Source of the DNA: Nitrospinales bacterium
GTDB lineage: Bacteria > Nitrospinota_A > UBA7883 > JACRGQ01
Reading direction: 5' to 3'
DNA length: 11,266 bases
Assembly: GCA_023248615.1 (NCBI GenBank)
Contig: JAHFEI010000019.1
Coordinates: 3,617-14,882, forward strand
Below the pieces are notes generated by a model that saw only the letters and a program-made list of their open reading frames with translations, ran no database searches and was not told the DNA's origin. Below are positions 5,643 through 11,266 of the stretch, piece after piece (within the stretch, counting starts at the first letter, position 1; each line of letters begins with the position of its first letter). A program made the translations under genes and the position numbers.

Positions 5643-6395
5643 TTAAATGGTCAGGCGCATGCCGTCGCGGGCGGCAATCACGATACCATTGAAAAACTGG
5701 GCGGCGTTTTGTTCCAGGTTTGTGGTGTCGTTTTGCGGGGAGATATGTGTAAGTATTAGCGTTTTCACCTCGGCTTTTTGCGCCACTGCCGCCGCCTGCG
5801 ATGTGGTGGCGTGTCCCGGCATCGGCGCATCGTCCGGCTGGGAGCATTCCATCAGAAGCCCCTCGCCACCCATTGCCAGCTTGATGATGTTGCTGCACGG
5901 TTCGGTATCGCCGGAGTATGTGAGTGATTTTCCGTTTGTGCCGTCGAAGCGGTATCCGATGGCGGGGACGGAGTGCGCCATTTGTATCGTGCGTACTTTA
6001 ACCGAGTCTATCTGGAATTCGTCCTCTCCGTGCTCTACCACCGACGTACGGAATTTGTCGGTTACTATTTGGCTTCCGTAAGCGTGCCTGATGGCCTGGA
6101 AGTTTTCCGTAAAGCCTTGCGGGCCGTGGATGGTAAGGTCGCCCCTGCCGTCGGAGAGGCCATTTTTCATGGCAAAAATTATGGCCGGGAGGTCGTTGAA
6201 GTGGTCGATATGGAAATGGGTTATGAAAATATGGTTAATCTCCCTCAAGTCGATTTCCATTCTCGCCAATTGGCGCATGACCCCTGGGCCAGCATCCAGC
6301 AAAAACACCTTTCCCGCTACCCGCACCAAGTACCCGGAGCAGTTGCGATCTGGTGCGTGGACGGATGTTCCGGTGCCTAGTACATGTAATTCCAC
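5643..6395 (-). CDS. Metallo-beta-lactamase-fold hydrolase, RNase Z-like
   Basis: This 250-residue protein has the metallo-beta-lactamase fold with two-metal-site ligands: HFHIDH (His60, His62, Asp64, His65), His141, Asp163 in SGDTEP and His217 in LTHISP. GHATTSQAAAVAQKA at 194-208 matches the GHL(T/S)-type motif of RNase Z relatives, so it belongs near the RNase Z/arylsulfatase/phosphodiesterase branch. RNase Z enzymes of about 300 residues carry a tRNA-clamping arm between the His141 and Asp163 equivalents. Here only about 22 residues separate them, so canonical tRNA 3'-end processing is doubtful and a phosphodiesterase or other hydrolase is equally likely. The start is GTG at 6393-6395, giving MELHVLGTGTS, the usual first strand. 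There is no Shine-Dalgarno, but a TACAAT box lies six bases upstream. It follows the pnp terminator and so needs its own promoter. Confidence 0.88.
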   Translation of the reverse strand: MELHVLGTGTSVHAPDRNCSGYLVRVAGKVFLLDAGPGVMRQLARMEIDLREINHIFITHFHIDHFNDLPAIIFAMKNGLSDGRGDLTIHGPQGFTENFQAIRHAYGSQIVTDKFRTSVVEHGEDEFQIDSVKVRTIQMAHSVPAIGYRFDGTNGKSLTYSGDTEPCSNIIKLAMGGEGLLMECSQPDDAPMPGHATTSQAAAVAQKAEVKTLILTHISPQNDTTNLEQNAAQFFNGIVIAARDGMRLTI

Positions 6396-6401
6396 CCCGG
6401 C

Positions 6402-6407
6402 ATTGTA
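6402..6407 (-). promoter_or_regulatory. Candidate -10 box of the hydrolase gene, leaderless position
   Basis: On the minus strand TACAAT (five of six consensus bases) ends six bases before the GTG start codon. Transcription would begin at or next to the start codon. No good -35 hexamer is visible. Confidence 0.4.
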
Positions 6408-6438
6408 GCAGAACTTGGCGGGTAAAAGGAAATTAGGG

Positions 6439-6465
6439 AAAGCCCCGCCCGGTTACGGGCGGGGC
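6439..6465 (-). terminator. Rho-independent terminator after pnp
   Basis: GCCCCGCCCG (6442-6451) and CGGGCGGGGC (6456-6465) form a perfect 10-bp GC stem with a 4-base loop. On the minus strand it is followed by TTT and then a broken T-rich stretch. It begins a few bases after the pnp stop codon and separates pnp from the hydrolase gene. Confidence 0.8.
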
Positions 6466-6471
6466 CGAAAA

Positions 6472-8574
6472 CTATCTGTTGCGCTGTTCGTCTTCCAACG
6501 CTTCCTTGTGGCTGAGGCGGATTTTCCTGGTGCGCTGGTCTACGTCTATTATCTTCACCAGTATCTCCTGTCCCTCGGAAACCACGTCGGTAACGCGGTT
6601 TACCCTGTGCGACGCAAGATGGGAGATATGCACCAGCCCTTCAGTCCCTGGGGATATTTCTACAAAGGCCCCGAAGTCCACTATGCGCGTTATCTTGCCC
6701 ATGAATATCTTGCCGATTTCAGCCGGTTGCACGATGTTTTCCACCATGGATTTCGCTTTTTGGGCATCGTCCAAGTTGGCGGCGAAAATCTTTACCGTGC
6801 CATCGTCCTCTATGTCTATCTGGCTCCTTGTGGCCTCTGTTATGCTGCGGATGATTTTGCCTCCTGGTCCGATGACGGCGCCAACCATGTCGGAGGGAAC
6901 TTTCATTATCAACATACGCGGGGCGTACGTTGATATGTCCGCCTTCGGTTTCGGCATAGCCTTTTCCATCTGGTCGAGTATGTGCAACCGCGCCCCGTGC
7001 GCCTGTTCCAGCGCTACCCGCATGGTGTCGGTGGAAAGCCCCAGGGATTTAATGTCCATCTGGATTGCGGTGATGCCCTTGCGGGTACCGGCAACCTTGA
7101 AATCCATATCGCCCAGCGCGTCTTCCATGCCTAGGATGTCGGTGAGTACGGCGGATTTGCCGTTTTCCACTATCAACCCCATAGCCACCCCGGCTACCGG
7201 GGCTTTAATCTGTACGCCCGCATCCATCAGCGCCAATGTGCCGCCGCATACGGAAGCCATGGAAGAGGAGCCATTGGACTCCATAATCTCGGATACGATG
7301 CGAACGGTGTATGGGAACTCCTTTGCATCCGGGATGCAGAAGGATACGGCCCGCTCGGCAAGCATGCCGTGGCCTATTTCGCGCCTGCCCGGGCCGCCAG
7401 CAAATTTCACTTCGCCTACGGAGAACGGGGGGAAATTGTAGTGGAACATATATGCCTTGTTGGACTTCCCTTCGATGTTGTCCAAAAGCTGTTCGTCCTG
7501 GCCTGTGCCGAGCGTGACGACTACTATGGCCTGCGTTTCGCCCCTGGTAAAAAGGGCGGAGCCGTGTGCACGTGGCAAAAGGCCGGTGCGGATAGTTATC
7601 GGGCGGACATCGGTAAGGCTACGGCCGTCCACGCGCTTGCCCTCGTCGACTATCATAAGGCGCATTACCTGCTGTTCTATGTCTTTGTATGCTTCTTTTA
7701 CCGTGCCGCCTATCTTCTCGCGGTTTTCATCGGTGGTCATGGCCAGCACAACCTTTTTCTTCAGTTCCGAAAGGGCATCGGCCCTTTTGTGCTTCTCGGC
7801 TATGCAGATGGTGGCCCTTATTTCGTCCCTGAACTGCTTGCGGATTTTGTCGTGCATTTCCGTTTCGCGTTCCGCAGGGGCAAAGGCCATTTTTGCTTTC
7901 GGGGCTTTTGCGACAAGTTCATTCTGCGCTTGGCAGAGTTTTTTAATTTCCTTGTGGGCCAGTTCCAGCGCTTCCACAAACCTGGCTTCGGTAATTTCCG
8001 TCGCTTCGCCTTCCACCATGGTTATGGAGTCCGCCGTACCGGCTATTACCACGTCCAGCATGCCTTTCTGGCGCTGCTCGTGGGTGGGGTTGACAATAAA
8101 GTTGCCATCCAGCATCCCTATGCGTACTGCGCCCACGGGACCCAGGAAGGGGATGTTCGAAAGCATCAGGGCGGCAGAGGCGGCATTCACTGCCAAAACG
8201 TCTGTTTCGTTCTCGTTATCGTACGACATTGCGTACATAAATACCTGTGTCTCGTTCATGAAACCATCCGGGAACAGGGGGCGTATCGGCCTGTCGGCCA
8301 GGCGGGAAACCAGCGTCTCCCTGTCTGATGCCCTTCCTTCGCGCCGAAGGAAACCGCCCGGAATCCTGCCGGCGGCGTAGAACTTTTCCCTGTAGTCAAT
8401 CGTTAGCGGGAAAAAATCGAACCCGACTTTTGGGGATGAAGCGGCCGTTGCCGCGCTGAATACTATGGAATCGCCGCAACGTACCACAACGGAACCGCCC
8501 GCCTGGCGTGCGATTTCGCCTGTATCGAATGTGATTATCTTTTGGCCGCTTTGGACCTCAACTTGCGTAGCCAT
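6472..8574 (-). CDS. pnp: Polyribonucleotide nucleotidyltransferase (PNPase)
   Basis: This 700-residue phosphorolytic 3'-5' exoribonuclease acts as a homotrimer in mRNA decay and RNA quality control, releasing nucleoside diphosphates. The first RNase PH-like domain spans about residues 10-215 (RREGRASDRETLVSRLADRP at 77-96). The helical linker runs to about 310. The catalytic second RNase PH domain spans about 315-545 and includes RREIGHG (397-403), GSSSMASVCGG (435-445) and EDALGDMDFKVAGT (484-497), with Asp485 and Asp491 at the spacing of the catalytic pair of the E. coli enzyme. The KH domain carries GPGGKIIRSI (569-578), and the S1 domain covers about 622-690. Length is normal (711 in E. 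coli). The ATG at 8572-8574 has GGAGAA seven bases upstream. It lies downstream of rpsO in the conserved rpsO-pnp order and ends at a strong terminator. An intercistronic stem-loop may mediate processing and autocontrol. Confidence 0.98.
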   Translation of the reverse strand: MATQVEVQSGQKIITFDTGEIARQAGGSVVVRCGDSIVFSAATAASSPKVGFDFFPLTIDYREKFYAAGRIPGGFLRREGRASDRETLVSRLADRPIRPLFPDGFMNETQVFMYAMSYDNENETDVLAVNAASAALMLSNIPFLGPVGAVRIGMLDGNFIVNPTHEQRQKGMLDVVIAGTADSITMVEGEATEITEARFVEALELAHKEIKKLCQAQNELVAKAPKAKMAFAPAERETEMHDKIRKQFRDEIRATICIAEKHKRADALSELKKKVVLAMTTDENREKIGGTVKEAYKDIEQQVMRLMIVDEGKRVDGRSLTDVRPITIRTGLLPRAHGSALFTRGETQAIVVVTLGTGQDEQLLDNIEGKSNKAYMFHYNFPPFSVGEVKFAGGPGRREIGHGMLAERAVSFCIPDAKEFPYTVRIVSEIMESNGSSSMASVCGGTLALMDAGVQIKAPVAGVAMGLIVENGKSAVLTDILGMEDALGDMDFKVAGTRKGITAIQMDIKSLGLSTDTMRVALEQAHGARLHILDQMEKAMPKPKADISTYAPRMLIMKVPSDMVGAVIGPGGKIIRSITEATRSQIDIEDDGTVKIFAANLDDAQKAKSMVENIVQPAEIGKIFMGKITRIVDFGAFVEISPGTEGLVHISHLASHRVNRVTDVVSEGQEILVKIIDVDQRTRKIRLSHKEALEDEQRNR

Positions 8575-8601
8575 GTGTAAGTTCTCCTATTCTTTGTTCG
8601 G

Positions 8602-8665
8602 TTGCCAGTATTGCGTGGTTTGGAAGGCCGACCATAAAATTATGGGTGCGCCCTTCGTCTGGCAA
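8602..8665 (-). promoter_or_regulatory. Nested rpsO-pnp intercistronic stem-loop
   Basis: Three stacked helices are visible: TTGCCAG (8602-8608) with CTGGCAA (8659-8665); GAAGG (8623-8627) with CCTTC (8652-8656), followed by CG with CG; and CCATAA (8632-8637) with TTATGG (8640-8645) at the tip. An unpaired 14-base bulge lies on one side. Position and form recall the RNase III-cleaved hairpin ahead of E. coli pnp. That function is inferred here. Confidence 0.5.
8637..8665 (-). promoter_or_regulatory. Possible internal promoter of pnp
   Basis: On the minus strand TTGCCA (8660-8665) is followed after 15 bases by CATAAT (8639-8644), or after 17 by the weaker TAATTT (8637-8642). It overlaps the stem-loop at 8602-8665, so the two readings compete or combine. 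E. coli pnp also has an internal promoter in this gap. Confidence 0.3.
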
Positions 8666-8690
8666 GTAGACCGTGTTAGGGGATAAAAAC

Positions 8691-8960
8691 CTATTTCCTT
8701 ATCCCTAACGCTTCAATCGTCTTCTTGTAGCTGGTGTAGTCGTTGCTCTTAATGTAGTCAAGGAGCCGACGGCGCTGGTTCACCATCATCAGGAGGCTAC
8801 GCCTTGAGTGGTTGTCCTTCTTGTGGGTTTCGAAGTGTTTTGAGAGCATTTGTATCCGCCCGCTCAGAAGCGCTATCTGCACTTCGGAGGAACCGGTATC
8901 CTTGTCGCTCTTTTTGAAGTTACCTATTATCCCAGTCTTGATCTCTTTTGCTAGTCCCAT
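8691..8960 (-). CDS. rpsO: 30S ribosomal protein S15 (uS15)
   Basis: This 89-residue protein has exactly the usual family length. S15 is a primary 16S rRNA-binding protein of the small-subunit platform. Signature stretches are DTGSSEVQIALL (21-32), HKKDNHSRRSLLMMVNQRRR (46-65) and LLDYIKSNDYTSYKKTI near the end, covering the three rRNA-binding helices. The start ATG at 8958-8960 gives MGLAKEIKTGIIGNF, aligned with family starts. GGGAG lies only two bases upstream, an unusually tight Shine-Dalgarno spacing, which could matter because S15 often controls its own translation. It heads the operon with pnp and is divergent from topA, with a candidate promoter at 9012-9039. Confidence 0.97.
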   Translation of the reverse strand: MGLAKEIKTGIIGNFKKSDKDTGSSEVQIALLSGRIQMLSKHFETHKKDNHSRRSLLMMVNQRRRLLDYIKSNDYTSYKKTIEALGIRK

Positions 8961-9011
8961 ATCTCCCTATCTTTATTCTTAAGGCCATTGCACTTTTTTT
9001 CAGCCGAGATT

Positions 9012-9039
9012 TTTATCATATCTGCGGCCTATTTGTAAA
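9012..9039 (-). promoter_or_regulatory. Candidate sigma70 promoter of rpsO-pnp
   Basis: On the minus strand TTTACA (9034-9039, five of six) and GATAAA (9012-9017, four of six) are 16 bases apart. A TATGAT lies a few bases upstream of GATAAA but would force a poor spacing. The leader to the rpsO start would be about 45 bases. Confidence 0.45.
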
Positions 9040-9060
9040 GGGAATTTGTTATCCCACATA

Positions 9061-9079
9061 TGCGGGGAGTGTGCGGGGA
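9061..9079. repeat. TGCGGGGA direct repeat between rpsO and topA
   Basis: TGCGGGGA occurs at 9061-9068 and again at 9072-9079, an 11-base period or about one helical turn. The pair lies just upstream of the topA -35 box, where a regulator could bind one face of the helix. Confidence 0.4.
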
Positions 9080-9089
9080 AAAATAAACC

Positions 9090-9118
9090 TTGCAAATGGG
9101 TTTAAAGTTCTCTATACA
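9090..9118 (+). promoter_or_regulatory. Promoter of topA, leaderless-type position
   Basis: TTGCAA (9090-9095) and TATACA (9113-9118) are exactly 17 bases apart, with four of six consensus bases each. The -10 box ends nine bases before the topA ATG, so the transcript would start within a few bases of the start codon. This agrees with the lack of a Shine-Dalgarno site. Confidence 0.5.
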
Positions 9119-9127
9119 ACGAGCCTT

Positions 9128-11266
9128 ATGACTGACACCGCAAAGACCAAAAAAACCAAACCGTCCGGGAAAGCCCGGAAGTATCTCGTAATCGTGGAAT
9201 CTCCCGCGAAGGCTTCCACCATCCGCAAATACCTGGGAAGCAATTTCGACGTAAAGGCGAGTGTGGGCCATATCCGCGACCTTCCCAAGAGCAAGCTGGG
9301 GGTGGACGTGGAACACGATTTCCAGATGCAGTTTGTTACCATCAAGGGCAAGGCCCAAATAATAAAGGAACTCAAGTCGTCCGCGAAAAAAGCGGACATG
9401 GTCTACCTGGCGCCAGACCCGGACAGGGAAGGGGAGGCGATAGCCCAGCATTTGTACGACATATTGAACTGCCCGGACAAGATATACCGGATAATGTTCA
9501 ACGAAATAACCAAAAAAGCCGTTTTGTCCGCTGTGGAGAGTCCCAAGAAAATAAATTCAAACCTCGTGCATGCCCAGCAGGCGCGGCGTGTTTTGGATAG
9601 GCTGGTGGGTTACAAGCTCAGCCCGTTGCTATGGAGCAAGGTGCGAAGCGGCCTTTCCGCCGGGCGCGTGCAAAGCGTGGCGATGCGGATACTGGTAGAC
9701 CGCGAAAAGGAAATAGAGGCGTTCATTGCCAGGGAATACTGGTCTGTCAAATGCCAGATGTCCAAGGATGGCGCAAAGCCGTTTGAAGCCAAGCTGTACC
9801 AGATAGACGGCGCAAAGTTTGAAATAAACGGCCAGGAGCGGGCCACCGAAGTTGTAAATGGAATTAAAAGCGAAAAAATAACCGTCGGTTCTGTGGAACT
9901 GAAGGACAGGAAAAGGAACGCCGCCGCCCCGTTTATCACCAGCACGCTACAGCAGGCGGGATCGCAGAGGTACCGCCTAAGGGCCAGCAAGACGATGCGG
10001 ATAGCCCAGAAGCTGTACGAAGGTGTGGATGTTGGGGGAGGGGAGTCCGTCGGTCTCATCACTTACATGAGAACAGATTCCACCCGCATTTCGGATGATG
10101 CCGTGGTGGAGGTAAGGCAATATATTGGCGACACCATAGGCAAAGACTACCTGCCGGAAAAGCCCAACACATACCCAAGCCGCACCAGCGCGCAGGAAGG
10201 CCACGAGGCTATCCGGCCTACATCCGTTTCGCGTACGCCGGAATCGGTAAAGCCGTACCTGCTGGCGGAAGAGTACAAGCTGTACGACCTTATCTGGAAG
10301 CGGTTTGTGGCCAGCCAGATGAACCCGGCGATTATAGCCACCCTTACCGTGGATATGATGGCAGGCAAGTACACCCTTCGCGCAACCGGCTCCCAGATGA
10401 AGTTTTTGGGATTCTTAAAAGTGTACACCGAGGACGAAGAGGGCGACAAAGAGCCGGAAAACCAGATACCGCCCTTGGAAATAGGGGAGAAGGTAAACCT
10501 GGACGAGATAATCCCGAACCAGCATTTCACCCAGCCGCCGCCGCGCTATACCGAGGCCGCGCTTATCCGCGAGCTGGAAGAAAAAGGCATAGGCCGGCCA
10601 AGCACGTACGCAACGATAATGGAAACCATCCAAAGCCGCGACTACGCGGAACTGGAAGAGCGCAAGCTAAAGCCTACCGAACTGGGCCGGATGATTACCG
10701 GGCTGTTGCTGGAGCATTTTCCCCTGATAATGGATTTGCAATTCACCGCGCAGATGGAAGACAGCCTAGATAAGGTGGAAGAGGGGAACAAGGACTGGAT
10801 AGGCGTATTGAAAGAGTTCTACTCGCCGTTTGCGATAGCGCTGGAAGCGGCAAACGTGAACATAGTGAGCCAGAAGGAAGAGGTAATAACCGAGCATATA
10901 TGCGAAAAATGCGGCGCACACATGGTGATAAAGCATGGCAGGTATGGCAAGTTCCTGGCCTGTTCGGGATACCCGGCGTGCAAAAACGCAAAGCCGCTGA
11001 ACGACCAGGGCGACGCGCCGCAGGAAATAGTAAAGACGGGCGATAAATGCCCCACCTGCGCGGCGGATATGGTTATCCGTAGCGGGCGTTTCGGCAAGTT
11101 TATCGCCTGCGAACATTACCCCACATGCAAGACCACCAAGAAAGTCACCATGGGAATAAAGTGCCCCAAAAACTGCGGTGGCGAACTGGTGGAAAGGCGC
11201 ACAAAAGGAAAACGCTATTTCTACGGCTGTGCCAGCTATCCAAAATGCGATTTCGTAAGCTGGGAA
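9128..11266 (+). CDS. topA: DNA topoisomerase I, type IA (3' end cut off by the window)
   Basis: 713 codons are present with no stop. The enzyme relaxes negative supercoils through a transient 5'-phosphotyrosine link. Residues 1-16 are a Lys-rich lead. TOPRIM spans about 18-130, with Glu24 in VIVESPAKA and DPDREGE at 97-103. The catalytic Tyr313 lies in ITYMRTDSTR, equivalent to Tyr319 in E. coli. A conserved GIGRPSTYATI stretch is at 487-497. Three zinc-ribbon modules follow, starting at Cys592, Cys641 and Cys679. The first two have CX2C pairs and CSGYPAC/CEHYPTC ends. The third has CPKNC (CX3C) and CASYPKC, ending near the window edge with DFVSWE. The ATG at 9128 has no Shine-Dalgarno but a promoter immediately upstream. 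It is divergent from rpsO-pnp. Assignment is certain; total length is unknown. Confidence 0.98.
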   Translation, partial: MTDTAKTKKTKPSGKARKYLVIVESPAKASTIRKYLGSNFDVKASVGHIRDLPKSKLGVDVEHDFQMQFVTIKGKAQIIKELKSSAKKADMVYLAPDPDREGEAIAQHLYDILNCPDKIYRIMFNEITKKAVLSAVESPKKINSNLVHAQQARRVLDRLVGYKLSPLLWSKVRSGLSAGRVQSVAMRILVDREKEIEAFIAREYWSVKCQMSKDGAKPFEAKLYQIDGAKFEINGQERATEVVNGIKSEKITVGSVELKDRKRNAAAPFITSTLQQAGSQRYRLRASKTMRIAQKLYEGVDVGGGESVGLITYMRTDSTRISDDAVVEVRQYIGDTIGKDYLPEKPNTYPSRTSAQEGHEAIRPTSVSRTPESVKPYLLAEEYKLYDLIWKRFVASQMNPAIIATLTVDMMAGKYTLRATGSQMKFLGFLKVYTEDEEGDKEPENQIPPLEIGEKVNLDEIIPNQHFTQPPPRYTEAALIRELEEKGIGRPSTYATIMETIQSRDYAELEERKLKPTELGRMITGLLLEHFPLIMDLQFTAQMEDSLDKVEEGNKDWIGVLKEFYSPFAIALEAANVNIVSQKEEVITEHICEKCGAHMVIKHGRYGKFLACSGYPACKNAKPLNDQGDAPQEIVKTGDKCPTCAADMVIRSGRFGKFIACEHYPTCKTTKKVTMGIKCPKNCGGELVERRTKGKRYFYGCASYPKCDFVSWE

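Noticed and set aside
6479..8380. Several long plus-strand frames across pnp
   Set aside because: They lie antisense to the complete PNPase gene, have shadow-like composition and lack ribosome-binding sites.
10901..11256. Separate small zinc-ribbon protein at the right end
   Set aside because: The three cysteine modules are in frame with and continuous from topoisomerase I, whose family normally ends with such ribbons.

Overview
The window is bacterial chromosome of housekeeping character. PNPase, ribosomal protein S15, topoisomerase I and HU are all unmistakably bacterial. By eye the GC content is a little above half, and Ile ATA and Arg AGG codons are frequent. The gene set would suit a Gram-negative lineage such as a deltaproteobacterial or Nitrospinota-like organism, but this placement is a weak inference. 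I see no tRNA, rRNA, CRISPR array, insertion sequence or prophage gene.

Layout, left to right. A 38-codon tail of an unrecognised plus-strand gene ends at 119. It converges on an HU/IHF-family DNA-binding protein gene (minus) that has its own strong promoter. Upstream of HU on the same strand is a very acidic 76-residue protein. A roughly 250-base divergent region rich in inverted repeats separates this from a plus-strand NtrB-like PAS histidine kinase with no adjacent response regulator. The kinase converges on a KimA/KUP-type potassium transporter gene (minus), which has a long leader and a candidate promoter. A secreted TPR protein (plus) follows. Next is a free-standing 67-residue lysine-rich protein with a complete expression cassette: palindrome, extended -10, strong Shine-Dalgarno, GTG start and strong terminator. 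About 300 bases without a convincing gene come next, then a metallo-beta-lactamase-fold hydrolase (minus).

The right half is core RNA and DNA metabolism. rpsO and pnp form a minus-strand S15/PNPase operon with a nested intercistronic stem-loop and a strong terminator after pnp. topA is divergent from rpsO and runs off the right edge within its third zinc ribbon.

Functional links. Nucleoid structure and supercoiling are represented by HU, topA and possibly the two charged small proteins. RNA processing is represented by pnp, rpsO and perhaps the RNase Z-like hydrolase, and ion homeostasis by the KimA-like transporter. I do not see one coherent new multi-gene system. The best leads are local: leaderless-type promoters at topA and the hydrolase, the rpsO-pnp stem-loop, the lysine-rich protein cassette, the acidic protein beside HU, and the repeat-rich divergent regions.
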